A stretch of 64,000 bases of DNA from Acidimicrobiales bacterium (GCA_029246685.1 JAQWMR010000016.1:931889-995888); one strand, 5' to 3'. Positions 53,420 to 61,894 are shown, numbered from the stretch's first letter. The notes: generated by a model not told the origin, from the letters alone. A program made the numbers and translations.

Positions 53420-54253
53420 ATGAGGGACTTGGCAGGAAGAACCGCGGTGGTGACCGGAGCTGCCGGTGGCATCGGGTTGGCTCTCACCGAACGCTTCGTG
53501 GCGGCGGGCATGTCGGTCGTGATGGCCGACGTGGAAGAGGAGACGCTCTCCCGCGAGTCAGCTCGGCTGGAGTCCGACGGCGCGTCGGTGTTCGGCGTAC
53601 TGACCGATGTCCGCGACGCCGCCGCCGTGGAGGGGCTGCGCGACCAGGCGTTGTCGGTCTACGGATCGGTCCACGTCCTGTGCAACAACGCCGGCGTGGC
53701 CCCCGCCGGGCCGATGGCCGACACAACGCCGTCGGACTGGGAGTGGACCGTCGGGGTGAACGTCCTCGGCGTTGCCTACGGCGTGACGGCGTTCGCCCAG
53801 CACTTCATCGATCAGGGCGAAGGGCACATCGTCAACACCGCAAGCGAAGCCGGCTTGGTGACGAACCCGCAGCTCGGTCTGTATTGCACGACGAAGCACG
53901 CCGTGCTGGGGATGAGCGAGTCGCTTTGGCGGGAGCTGCACCCGCAGGGCATCGGTGTGTCCGTCCTCTGCCCGAATCTCGTCGACACGAAGATCTTCGA
54001 GAGCGAACGCAATCGCACGGACGGCGCGGAACTGACGGCGACCTCGGCGGCGACCCTGGCACCGCTGCGAGAGATGATCGGCCTCGCCGGCATTCCGACG
54101 AGCACCGTCGCGGATCGAGTGCACGACGCCATCGTCGGCGACGAGTTCTGGGTCCTCACCCACGAGGTCACGCTCCCCGCCGCCTCCCGGCGCTACGACG
54201 ATCTCCACGCCGGGCGCAACCCGACCGACCCCTACGACGGCCTCATCGGCTAG
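53420..54253 (+). CDS. short-chain dehydrogenase/reductase
   Basis: A 277-residue NAD(P)-dependent oxidoreductase of the classical SDR family. TGAAGGIG nucleotide-binding motif (13-20), DVEEETL after the second strand, NNAGVAPAG (about 91), catalytic Ser in NTASEAG, Tyr-x3-Lys in YCTTKHAV (about 155-162), and CPNLVDTKIFE. ATG 53420 is preferred to 53372. An Asp at the end of the second strand (MADVE) favours NAD. Substrate unknown; the P450 cluster begins 185 bp downstream. Confidence 0.94.
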   Translation: MRDLAGRTAVVTGAAGGIGLALTERFVAAGMSVVMADVEEETLSRESARLESDGASVFGVLTDVRDAAAVEGLRDQALSVYGSVHVLCNNAGVAPAGPMADTTPSDWEWTVGVNVLGVAYGVTAFAQHFIDQGEGHIVNTASEAGLVTNPQLGLYCTTKHAVLGMSESLWRELHPQGIGVSVLCPNLVDTKIFESERNRTDGAELTATSAATLAPLREMIGLAGIPTSTVADRVHDAIVGDEFWVLTHEVTLPAASRRYDDLHAGRNPTDPYDGLIG

Positions 54254-54279
54254 CCCAAGAGCCCCTCGATCTGTGTCGT

Positions 54280-54304
54280 CTGAGTCGCGCATGGCGCGAC
54301 TCAG
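54280..54304. repeat. palindrome CTGAGTCGCGC-ATG-GCGCGACTCAG, copy 2
   Basis: Perfect 11-bp arms around three bases, 27 bp after the SDR stop. The core matches the palindrome at 18418-18436. It lacks a T-run but could end transcription of the SDR gene. Confidence 0.75.
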
Positions 54305-54381
54305 CGACCAGAGATCAAGGGTGCGGTGGCGTGCAATCGGTCACAAAGGCTGGACTTCGGCCGATGAGGTAGGCGTAGACT

Positions 54382-54405
54382 TACAGCGTACGAACTTACG
54401 GTGTA
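54382..54405. promoter_or_regulatory. palindromic operator-like site ahead of the P450 gene
   Basis: The 24-bp sequence has dyad symmetry: TACAGCGTA at one end and TACGGTGTA at the other, complementary at eight of nine positions, with centre CGAACT. It also contains the direct repeat TTAC(A/G)G(C/T)GTACG. Such TACA-x-CGTA dyads are typical TetR-family operators. It lies 34 bp before the P450 start. Confidence 0.6.
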
Positions 54406-54438
54406 CGGGCACGTGCCGAACACTGCGAAGAGGTTCTG

Positions 54439-55677
54439 ATGCCTGATGTCCCCCGCCCACCCGTCGAGGATTGGGCCACCGACTTCGACCACACGCACCC
54501 CGACTACGCGGCGAACGCGCCAGAGATCTGGGACGACCTGCGGCACCGCTGCCCCGTTGCCCACACCGAACGGTTCGGCGGAGCCTGGCTCCCGACGAAA
54601 CACGAGGACGTCGCCCGCATCGCGAAGGACACGGACAACTTCACATCGCAGGGCGTGATCGTCACCGACTGGCGGCCCGACATTCCCCGGCCAATGGGCT
54701 ACGCCCCGCCGATCACCTCGGATCCACCGTTCCACGCGGTTGCCCGGAAGTTCCTGCTCGAGTTCTTCTCACCGAAGGCGATCGATGGCTGGGAAACCAC
54801 CGCCCGCGAGACGTGCCGGGAGTTGATCGCCGAGATCAAGGCCTCTGGCGTCGACGAGATCGACGCCGCGACGGAGTACGCACAGCACATCCCGGTGCGG
54901 GTGATCGCCGACATGCTCGGTCTTCCGCGTGAAGACGGCGACAAGTTCCGGGTCTGGATCCACCGCATCCTGGAAGAACCCGGCCAGAACTCGATCATCT
55001 CCGAGGAAGACACCCTCGACTACTACCTCAACGCGAAGGTCAAGGAGCGCCGCGAGAACCTGGGGGACGACTTGATCAGCTATCTCTGTCAGGCCGACAT
55101 CGACGGGATGGCGCTGCTCGACGACCACGTCCGCGGCACGATCGGGCTGCTCATCATCGCCGGCATCGACACGACGTGGTCCGGCATCGGCTCGAGCATC
55201 TGGCACATGGCCCAGCACCCGGACGACCGGAAGCGGTGGGTCGACGATCCCGACGTCCGGCCGTTCGCGATCGAGGAGTTCTTGCGGTTCTACGCCCCCG
55301 TCACGATGGCTCGGCTCGTCGCCGAAGACGTGGAGGTCGGCGGCTGCCCGATGAAGACGGACGACTGGACCCTGCTGTCGTTCCCGGCAGCCAACCGCGA
55401 CCCCGAGGCGTTCGAGCAGGCCGACGAGTTCATCATCGACCGGCAGCGCAACCGTCACAGCGCGTTCGGCCTCGGCATCCATCGCTGCGTCGGCTCGAAC
55501 CTCGCCCGGATGGAGATGGCCGTCGCCCTCGAAGAATGGATGGACGCCTTCCCCGACTTCGAGCTGGCCGATCCCGCCGCTGTCACATGGTCGACCGGTC
55601 AGGTCCGCGGCCCTCGGTCGATGCCGATCCGGGTGCAGGTTCCGGCCACCGCCATCTCCGGCACGGCCGTCGAATAG
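54439..55677 (+). CDS. cytochrome P450
   Basis: Haem monooxygenase, 412 residues, soluble bacterial type. I-helix oxygen-binding motif AGIDTTWSG (about 241), ExxR in IEEFLRFYAP, and haem loop FGLGIHRCVGSNLAR with the axial Cys at 350. The ITSDPPFHAVARKFLLEFF segment fits CYP families acting on terpenoids, steroids or fatty acids. It needs electrons from the ferredoxin encoded 11 bp downstream. ATG 54439; a TetR-like operator precedes it, so substrate induction is likely (inference). Confidence 0.95.
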   Translation: MPDVPRPPVEDWATDFDHTHPDYAANAPEIWDDLRHRCPVAHTERFGGAWLPTKHEDVARIAKDTDNFTSQGVIVTDWRPDIPRPMGYAPPITSDPPFHAVARKFLLEFFSPKAIDGWETTARETCRELIAEIKASGVDEIDAATEYAQHIPVRVIADMLGLPREDGDKFRVWIHRILEEPGQNSIISEEDTLDYYLNAKVKERRENLGDDLISYLCQADIDGMALLDDHVRGTIGLLIIAGIDTTWSGIGSSIWHMAQHPDDRKRWVDDPDVRPFAIEEFLRFYAPVTMARLVAEDVEVGGCPMKTDDWTLLSFPAANRDPEAFEQADEFIIDRQRNRHSAFGLGIHRCVGSNLARMEMAVALEEWMDAFPDFELADPAAVTWSTGQVRGPRSMPIRVQVPATAISGTAVE

Positions 55678-55688
55678 GGTCGGAGCCG

Positions 55689-55886
55689 ATGAAGATCACG
55701 TACGACCGCGAGGCCTGCCAGGGCCACAACCGCTGCTACATGCTCGCGCCCGAGCTGTTCGACACAGACGACGAGGGATACGCAATTCTGCTCGTCGACG
55801 GCGAGATCCCCGACGAACTCGAGGAGAAAGCCCGGCTCGCCGCGGACAACTGCCCCGAGTTCGCAATCGAGATCGTCGAGGAGTAA
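55689..55886 (+). CDS. 3Fe-4S-type ferredoxin
   Basis: A 65-residue electron carrier of the kind paired with actinobacterial P450s. Cys in ACQGHNRCYMLAP (residues 10 and 16) and in DNCPEFAI (about 54); the position that would hold a fourth Cys is His/Asn (QGHNRC), typical of 3Fe-4S proteins. Placed directly behind the P450 gene on the same transcript. A ferredoxin reductase is not in the window. Confidence 0.93.
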   Translation: MKITYDREACQGHNRCYMLAPELFDTDDEGYAILLVDGEIPDELEEKARLAADNCPEFAIEIVEE

Positions 55887-55917
55887 GCCGCCGCACTGAT
55901 CGCATACGCTCCGAGCC

Positions 55918-56955
55918 GTGCGCATCCAGAAATTCTCGACAACCGAAGCATTCATCGCGATCGACCTCGCCGATGCTGAGGCCTCGTCCGGCCCTGTCCG
56001 CTGGGCCCGCAAAGTGCTCCAGGGCGGAGCGAAGGATCTCGCCCGCTCGCAGACCTACACCTACGCCGCTCTCGGCATGAAGCGAGGCGGCGCGTCGGCG
56101 GGCATCAGCGCCGAAGGCCCAGATCGCGACAGCGCGATCCAAGCGTTCGTCGCCGAGATGGCCGACATCGTGTCCGACAGCACGTATCTCCCCGATGCGG
56201 CGAAGGGCGTGAGCGAGCCGGATCTCGCCCCGCTGCGAGACGCCGACGAACGCGACACCTCTCGTCTGGCTGGTGACCGTTCGTCGTTCGTCGATCGTTG
56301 TGACGGCTTGAGCGCAGCGGTCTGCGCACATCACGCGGCCTCGGGTCTCGCGGGCAAGACCGTGGCGATCGAAGGGTTCGGCGCGAACGGGCCAGCGCTC
56401 GCGGCCGCCGCGGTCGAACGGGGAGCGACCATCACCGCCGTCGCCACCAGCACCGGCACGATCAGTAGCGACGCGGGGTTCGACCCAACTGCGCTGGCGG
56501 ACGGATGGGCCGCTTCCGGCCCCGATCTCGTCAACGACCTCGGCAAGGCCGGCCATCCGATGTCGATCTTCGGGAGCGGAGCCGACGTCTGGTTCGTCGG
56601 CTCGAAGATGGGTGTCGTGAATCACGATGTCGCCGCGCAGATCGGGGAGGCATCCGCCGTCATCGCCTGTGGCCGCATTCCGCTCACAGCGCGAGCGCTC
56701 GCCGTGTTGCGCCGCAACGACGTCGCCACGCCAGCCGACTTCGTCGCGCTGGCCGGCTCGACGCTCGCCCTGTGGGGCGACGCGAACCGAACCGAAGCCG
56801 AGATTCTCGCTGGGATCAATGAAGACATCGGCGACATGACCGCCGAGTTCAAGGCCCACGACGACGGCCCGTTTCTCGCAGCGTGCCTCGAAGCCGAGTC
56901 GTTCCTGTCGAGCTGGCAGGACGACCTGCCGTTCGGCCGTCCCCTCGCCCCCTGA
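55918..56955 (+). CDS. Glu/Leu/Phe/Val dehydrogenase-like Rossmann protein
   Basis: A 345-residue protein resembling amino-acid dehydrogenases. The N-terminal half has YTYAALGMKRGGASAGI, where the substrate-binding Lys motif (GGKG type) would lie, here GGASAG; the C-terminal Rossmann domain has LAGKTVAIEGFGANGPALAA (about 142-161). The catalytic Lys motif is altered, so classical glutamate dehydrogenase activity is doubtful. Start GTG 55918, 31 bp after the ferredoxin. Possibly the third member of the P450 operon. Confidence 0.72.
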   Translation: MRIQKFSTTEAFIAIDLADAEASSGPVRWARKVLQGGAKDLARSQTYTYAALGMKRGGASAGISAEGPDRDSAIQAFVAEMADIVSDSTYLPDAAKGVSEPDLAPLRDADERDTSRLAGDRSSFVDRCDGLSAAVCAHHAASGLAGKTVAIEGFGANGPALAAAAVERGATITAVATSTGTISSDAGFDPTALADGWAASGPDLVNDLGKAGHPMSIFGSGADVWFVGSKMGVVNHDVAAQIGEASAVIACGRIPLTARALAVLRRNDVATPADFVALAGSTLALWGDANRTEAEILAGINEDIGDMTAEFKAHDDGPFLAACLEAESFLSSWQDDLPFGRPLAP

Positions 56956-56961
56956 ACTCTG

Positions 56962-57008
56962 TTCTGGTGCACCAGGAGTGTCAGGCGGACACATTTGGTG
57001 CACCAGAA
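56962..57008. terminator. nested hairpin between dehydrogenase and binding-protein genes
   Basis: Outer arms TTCTGGTGCACCA (56962-56974) and TGGTGCACCAGAA (56996-57008) are exact complements; inside them GTGTC and GACAC pair around AGGCG. TGGTGCACCA is itself a perfect palindrome and so occurs twice. The structure begins six bases after the stop codon of the dehydrogenase, fitting a terminator, but no T-run follows. Confidence 0.65.
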
Positions 57009-57017
57009 GCGCAGAAC

Positions 57018-57037
57018 TAGGGTTCGCCACGAACCTA
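57018..57037. promoter_or_regulatory. small dyad ahead of the binding-protein gene
   Basis: GGTTCG and CGAACC arms around three bases, flanked by TA on both sides, 14 bp before the start codon. Could be an operator or a leader hairpin covering the ribosome site region. Confidence 0.35.
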
Positions 57038-57050
57038 ATCTGGGGGATTT

Positions 57051-58439
57051 ATGAAGAAGCTGCTCGCGTTCCTGCTCGCGTTTGCAATATTCGCCGCGGC
57101 CTGTGGCGACGATGGCGACTCGCCGGCCGACGGAGCCGACGTCGACACCACCGACGAGACCCCAACGGACGACGGTGACGAACCGACGGACGACGGAGGC
57201 GACGATCCCCTCGACGATCCCCTCGACGAACCGGTCGACGAGCTCACGGCATCGTTCCGCGGCGTCACCGAGGACAGCATCACGATCGGCATCGCAGCAA
57301 TCGATACCGAGGCACTCCTCGACTTCGGCTACGACCTCGGCAACGTGCCGCTCGAGCCGCTGCTGCAGTCCTGGGCCGACACGCTGAACGAGAACGGTGG
57401 CGTGCTTGGCCGCAGCATCGAGTTCGAGATCGACATCTTCCTGCCGATCGGTGACTTGCCATCCCAGGAGATCTGCCTGCGCCAGATGGAGGACGAAGAA
57501 GTCTTCGTCGTGATTGGGCAGTTCCTCGCCAACAACCCGTTGTGCATCACCGAGCAGTACGGCCACCCCTATGTCGGCCACTTCGGGGAGACACCCGAAC
57601 GCCAGGAGCGATCCGAAGGCCGGTTCTTCGCGACCGAGATCAGCCAGATGCCTCAGCGAATCGGCGGCGTCACCCGCATGATCGAAGACGGTGACCTTGA
57701 CGGAAAGGCGGTCGCCCTCTCATGGCAGAACCAAGCGGACCGCGTCTACGCGGAGGGCGTGCGACCGATCCTCGAAGCAGCGGGGGTGAACATCGTCGTC
57801 GAGATCGAAGTCGGCGAGACCTCCGAGGACCAGGTAGCGAATGACGCCGACTGGGACATCGCGATCGAGCGAGCAAAGTCCGAAGGCACCGAGGTGCTCC
57901 TCCATCTCTCCGGCATCACCGGGCCACTCGATGCGATGGGCCGTGCTGAGGAGCGCGACATCACCCTCGCGTTCACCAACGGTCAAGCGGCCGACGGCAC
58001 GACCGTGGTTTCGCAGAGCACGTCACCTGACTACGTGCGGGAGAACTCGTTCGCCGTCACCACCTACAAGCCGTCCGCCGAGGTGGGGCTGGCTGACCCG
58101 GGCGTCATCCAGTGCCTCGATGAGTACGAGGCATGGGGCGGCGCCATGGACGAGCTCGAGATGGACAATGACGACTTCGTGAACGGCATCGTCAACTGGT
58201 GCCGCATCTTCCGCCTCACCGTCGCGATCCTCGAGGCCGCCGGGCCGGAGCTCACGCCGGAGACGTTCATCACCGGCGGCGAGAGCCTCGGTCCGATCGT
58301 GCTTCCGGCGATGCCCGAGGGTTCGGTCACGCCGGACAAGCACTCCGCCGGTTCCGAGCTGATCCGCTACGTCTACGACACCGAACTCGGCCAGTACGTC
58401 GCAACCGGCGATCCGTTCCTCGGCGCTTTCGATCAATAA
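57051..58439 (+). CDS. ABC-type branched-chain substrate-binding lipoprotein
   Basis: A 462-residue periplasmic-binding-protein type 1 (LivK-like) receptor. Lipoprotein signal LLAFLLAFAIFAAAC with the lipid Cys at about residue 18, a very acidic 45-residue spacer, then the receptor fold: ITIGIAAIDTE, LNENGGVLGRSIEFE, VVIGQFLANNPLCIT and ALSWQNQADRVYAEGV. Such proteins deliver amino acids, amides or aromatic compounds to an ABC permease; no permease is encoded beside it. GGGGG ribosome site before ATG 57051. Confidence 0.9.
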   Translation: MKKLLAFLLAFAIFAAACGDDGDSPADGADVDTTDETPTDDGDEPTDDGGDDPLDDPLDEPVDELTASFRGVTEDSITIGIAAIDTEALLDFGYDLGNVPLEPLLQSWADTLNENGGVLGRSIEFEIDIFLPIGDLPSQEICLRQMEDEEVFVVIGQFLANNPLCITEQYGHPYVGHFGETPERQERSEGRFFATEISQMPQRIGGVTRMIEDGDLDGKAVALSWQNQADRVYAEGVRPILEAAGVNIVVEIEVGETSEDQVANDADWDIAIERAKSEGTEVLLHLSGITGPLDAMGRAEERDITLAFTNGQAADGTTVVSQSTSPDYVRENSFAVTTYKPSAEVGLADPGVIQCLDEYEAWGGAMDELEMDNDDFVNGIVNWCRIFRLTVAILEAAGPELTPETFITGGESLGPIVLPAMPEGSVTPDKHSAGSELIRYVYDTELGQYVATGDPFLGAFDQ

Positions 58440-58448
58440 CGCTGAGCG

Positions 58449-58483
58449 TTCTGTAACGGGGGGTCTGACCCCCCGTTACAGAA
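58449..58483. terminator. 15-bp perfect hairpin with GGGGTCTGACCCC core, copy 1
   Basis: Arms TTCTGTAACGGGGGG and CCCCCCGTTACAGAA flank TCTGA. It lies between convergent genes (stops at 58439 and 58493) and can work on both strands. The centre matches the hairpin at 60442-60474 although the outer arms differ. Confidence 0.85.
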
Positions 58484-58492
58484 GGCCAACAG

Positions 58493-59608
58493 TTAGTCGA
58501 CGAGGGCGTGCCAGCGTTCGCCCATGCGGACATAGCCGTCACCGTTGGGGTGGAGGTTGTCCGGGAGGTCGGCCGCGTCGGCTGACGAGAACAGGTCGAA
58601 TCCGTCCAGGTAGGTGATGTTCGCATCGCCGGCCTCGGTGCGGAATGCGACTGCCTCCGCCAGGTAGTCCCGCACCCAGGTGAGCGTCAGCGCATCCGCG
58701 ATCGGGTTGGGTGCGCCATCTTGGAAGAGGCCGTCCACGTTGCTCCGGGGTCCCGGGTCGGTCTCGAGGTACGGGCACCAGATCGGCGACGCCAGGATGA
58801 TCGGTGTCTCGGGATGTCCGTCGCGGACGGTGTCGAGGAACGCATGTAGCGCCGGCCGGAACGTTCGTTCGGTCAACGAGCCCCCGCCGACGATATTGAT
58901 GCCGATCTTGCAGCTGATCCGGTCAGCCGGCAGGTCGCGCATCTGCTGGGCGATGAACTGGTCGAGATGACAGGAGCCACCCAGGCCGAGGTTGTAGAGA
59001 TTCCATCCACCGAGACCGGCGGCGACGGCCGGCCAGACCCGACTCGGGCTGTGCGCCTCGGAACACTGACTGATCGAGCTGCCGTAGTGGACCCACTTCG
59101 GGCGATCGTCGGGCGTCGGCGCCTCGATGACCGCATCGTCATCCAGCTCCACGGCGATCAACGCACCGGTCGCATTGTGGGGAAGCCAAATCTCGACGTC
59201 GACCAGGTCGCCGGGAAGAGGGATCTCGAAGCGGGCGGGACCCGACCCGAGCGTCGCCATGATCGGAGGCTCGACCGACATGTCGATGCGGACGACTGTC
59301 CCGCCCTCACCCTCGTAGCTCGACGGCGCCGCTCCGTCGACACTCGCGTCGAGCACGGGGGGCTGGACCTCGCGGCCCGGAAACGTGATGCGTGAGGCCT
59401 CGTGTCGCACAACCATGTTCGCGGAGTCGGTTCGGAACCGGAGCCGCACGCCCGACGGTGTCCGCACCATCATCCCCATCATGTCGCCGAACAGGTGCTT
59501 GTGACGGCGAGGGACGCGGGAGATCATCACGCCCTCGTCGCGGGCGGGCCGAACCTCGGCGATGCCTTCCCACTCCGCGGGTCCGCCCGTCAGATCGAGC
59601 TGCTGCAT
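58493..59608 (-). CDS. SGNH/GDSL-type hydrolase
   Basis: A 371-residue esterase-type protein. An N-terminal beta-domain (about 1-150) precedes the SGNH hydrolase domain: HYGSSISQC holds the catalytic Ser (block I), LGLGGSCHLD the Gly block, IGINIVGGGS the Asn block (normally GxND), and DNLHPNGDGY the Asp-x2-His pair. It probably removes acyl or acetyl groups from a sugar or lipid. Cytosolic by sequence. Its ATG lies only 14 bp from the divergent PhyH start. Confidence 0.88.
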   Translation of the reverse strand: MQQLDLTGGPAEWEGIAEVRPARDEGVMISRVPRRHKHLFGDMMGMMVRTPSGVRLRFRTDSANMVVRHEASRITFPGREVQPPVLDASVDGAAPSSYEGEGGTVVRIDMSVEPPIMATLGSGPARFEIPLPGDLVDVEIWLPHNATGALIAVELDDDAVIEAPTPDDRPKWVHYGSSISQCSEAHSPSRVWPAVAAGLGGWNLYNLGLGGSCHLDQFIAQQMRDLPADRISCKIGINIVGGGSLTERTFRPALHAFLDTVRDGHPETPIILASPIWCPYLETDPGPRSNVDGLFQDGAPNPIADALTLTWVRDYLAEAVAFRTEAGDANITYLDGFDLFSSADAADLPDNLHPNGDGYVRMGERWHALVD

Positions 59609-59622
59609 CGCCCACGTCTACC

Positions 59623-60447
59623 ATGCGTGCCGTGGCGCTCCCTATCCTCGACGCAACCCATGACCTTGATCCGGCCGCGATCGAGTCGGTTCGCGAGCGA
59701 GGCCATTGCGTCGTCCGTGGCCTCGCGACCGCCGAGGAGTGCGCGTCATATCTGCCGGAGATCCAGGATGGCGTCGACCGATGGCATCCGGAGCCATCCC
59801 CACTGGCCGACCGGGACACGTACGGCAAGGCGTTCCTCCAGGCGATGGCGCTGCGGTCGGTGCACAAGCAGACACGAGGCTTCGTGGACTCGCCCCGGTT
59901 CGCGGGGGTCGCAGCCGAACTACTCGGCGTCGAAGGTGTCCGGCTGTACCACGACCAGGCCCTCTTCAAGGAGGCCGGCGGCGGAAGGACTCCATGGCAC
60001 CAGGACCAGAACTACTGGCCCCTCGACACCGATGACATCGTCACGATGTGGATGCCGCTCGTCGACCTCGACCCCGCAGTCGGCTCGATGACGTTCCTCG
60101 ACGCCTCCCACCTCGACGGCGATGTCGGCGCTGGTGAGATCTCCGACTCCAGCGACGCTGCGATCGAACGATCGATCGCAGTCGGCAACAGATCGACCAC
60201 GACCCACGGCGCGCTGGCCGCTGGCGACGCCACGTTCCACAAAGGCTGGACGATCCATTCCGCGGGCCCGAATCCGACCGACGCGACGCGCCCCGTCATG
60301 ACCATCATCTGGTTCGCCGACGGCGCCCGCATCACCGAGCCGAACTCACCGCAGCAGGAGTTCGACCTCGCCACCTGGCTCGACAATGGCACCCCTGGCA
60401 CCGTCGCCGCCGGCCGTCGCAACCCAAGACTCTGGCCCCCAAGTTGA
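59623..60447 (+). CDS. phytanoyl-CoA dioxygenase family protein
   Basis: A 274-residue Fe(II)/2-oxoglutarate oxygenase. Iron ligands His126 and Asp128 (TPWHQDQNYW) and His212 (GWTIHSAGPN); Arg223 is at the right spacing for 2-oxoglutarate. It is about 30% alike by eye to the PhyH protein at 30540, sharing the RL(Y/W)xDQAL(F/Y)KE segment. ATG 59623; the stop codon lies inside the hairpin at 60442-60474. Substrate not predictable from sequence. Confidence 0.92.
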   Translation: MRAVALPILDATHDLDPAAIESVRERGHCVVRGLATAEECASYLPEIQDGVDRWHPEPSPLADRDTYGKAFLQAMALRSVHKQTRGFVDSPRFAGVAAELLGVEGVRLYHDQALFKEAGGGRTPWHQDQNYWPLDTDDIVTMWMPLVDLDPAVGSMTFLDASHLDGDVGAGEISDSSDAAIERSIAVGNRSTTTHGALAAGDATFHKGWTIHSAGPNPTDATRPVMTIIWFADGARITEPNSPQQEFDLATWLDNGTPGTVAAGRRNPRLWPPS

Positions 60448-60474
60448 AAGAGGGGTCTGACCCCTCTTTCAACT
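60442..60474. terminator. 14-bp perfect hairpin with GGGGTCTGACCCC core, copy 2
   Basis: Arms AGTTGAAAGAGGGG and CCCCTCTTTCAACT flank TCTGA. It fills the whole gap between two convergent genes, and its arms provide the TGA of the PhyH gene (60445-60447) and part of the TGA of the acyl-CoA dehydrogenase gene. Likely a two-way terminator. Confidence 0.85.
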
Positions 60475-61829
60475 CACGAGGGGCCGGAGAAGTTGAAGCT
60501 GTTGTCGTCGTCCCACGCCTCGGTGAGCGCTGGGTCGGCGGCGGACGTCGGCGTAAGCGGGATCTCGAGGCCGTCGTAGCTCGCGAGCTCGGAGCGGCCG
60601 ACGACCATCCAGTGGACTTCGTCGGGGCCGTCGGCGAGACGCAACGTCCGCTGGCTCGCGTACATGCCGGCGAGCGGCGTCCATTGCGACACGCCGGTCG
60701 CGCCGTGCATCTGGATCGCTTGATCGATGATCGAGCAGACGCGCTCGGGCACCATGGCCTTCACGGCGGAGATCCACACACGGGCTTCCTGGTTGCCGAG
60801 CGTGTCCATCGCCTTCGCGGCACGCAGGACCATCATCCGCATCGCCTCGATCTCGGCACGGGCCTTGCCGATCAGCTCGGTGTTGCCGCCGAGCCGGGCG
60901 ATCGGCTTGCCGAAGGCCTCGCGGGTCATCCCTCGGCGACACATCAGGTCGAGCGCCTTCTCCGCGGCGCCGATGCCGCGCATGCAGTGATGGATCCGGC
61001 CCGGGCCGAGGCGCAGCTGTGAGATCGCGAAGCCTTCGCCTTCGTCCCACAGCATGTTGGTGGCCGGCACCCGGACGTCGGTGAGACGGAGGTGCATGTG
61101 ACCGTGAGGGGCGTCGTCTCCACCGAAGACATGCATCGGGCCGAGGATCTCGAGACCGGGCGTGTCCATCGGGACGAGGATCTGCGACTGGCGGCGATGC
61201 GGCGGACCGTCGGGCGAGGTCTGACACATCAGGATCATGATCTTGCAGCGAGGGTCGCCGGCGCCGGAGATGTAGTACTTCTCGCCGTTGATGACGTACT
61301 CGTCGCCGTCCTTGATGGCCTGGCAGCGGACGTTCTTCGCATCGGACGAGGCCACACCCGGCTCGGTCATACCGAAGCAGCTGCGGATCTCGCCGTTCAG
61401 CAGTGGCTCAAGCCACTGCTCCTTCTGCTCGGGCGTGCCCACGCGCTCGATCACTTCCATGTTGCCGGTGTCGGGCGCCGAGCAGTTCAGCGATTCCGAC
61501 CCGAGCGGATACTTGCCGAGCTCGACCGCGAGGTAGGCGTAGTCCAGGTTGGACAGACCCTGGCCGGTCTCGGGCAGGAAGAAGTTCCACAGTCCGCGTG
61601 CCTTGGCTTCGTCCTTCGCTCGCTCGAGCAGCTCGAGCTGGCGATCGGTGTAGGACCAGCGGTCAGCGCGACCCTCGCCGGCCTTCGAGAACTCCGCCTG
61701 CATCGGCGCGACGACCGTCTCGAGGAATTCGACAACCTGGTTGAAGAACGGTCGGCTCTCCTCCGACATGCGAAGGTCGAAGTCGTCCATCGACGCGGTC
61801 TTGAGGGCACGGGATTCAAGGGAGTCCAT
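60474..61829 (-). CDS. acyl-CoA dehydrogenase
   Basis: FAD enzyme introducing the alpha-beta double bond into an acyl-CoA. At 451 residues it is longer than short-chain members because of an N-terminal extension (FFNQVVEFLETVVAP). Motifs: CFGMTEPGVASSDAKN (about 159-174), INGEKYYISGAGDPRCKI, the FAD-binding GREAFGKPIARLGGN-like RREGMTREAFGKPI region and QMHGATGVSQWTPLAGMYA near the end. This subfamily often acts on branched or aryl substrates. Electrons pass to ETF. ATG 61829, 65 bp from the divergent TauD-like gene. Confidence 0.94.
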   Translation of the reverse strand: MDSLESRALKTASMDDFDLRMSEESRPFFNQVVEFLETVVAPMQAEFSKAGEGRADRWSYTDRQLELLERAKDEAKARGLWNFFLPETGQGLSNLDYAYLAVELGKYPLGSESLNCSAPDTGNMEVIERVGTPEQKEQWLEPLLNGEIRSCFGMTEPGVASSDAKNVRCQAIKDGDEYVINGEKYYISGAGDPRCKIMILMCQTSPDGPPHRRQSQILVPMDTPGLEILGPMHVFGGDDAPHGHMHLRLTDVRVPATNMLWDEGEGFAISQLRLGPGRIHHCMRGIGAAEKALDLMCRRGMTREAFGKPIARLGGNTELIGKARAEIEAMRMMVLRAAKAMDTLGNQEARVWISAVKAMVPERVCSIIDQAIQMHGATGVSQWTPLAGMYASQRTLRLADGPDEVHWMVVGRSELASYDGLEIPLTPTSAADPALTEAWDDDNSFNFSGPS

Positions 61830-61894
61830 GGCAGCGATACTGCCACTTTCTCGCTGAACCGGCCCATTGGGGTTCGAGCTGGCATCATCGGCGG

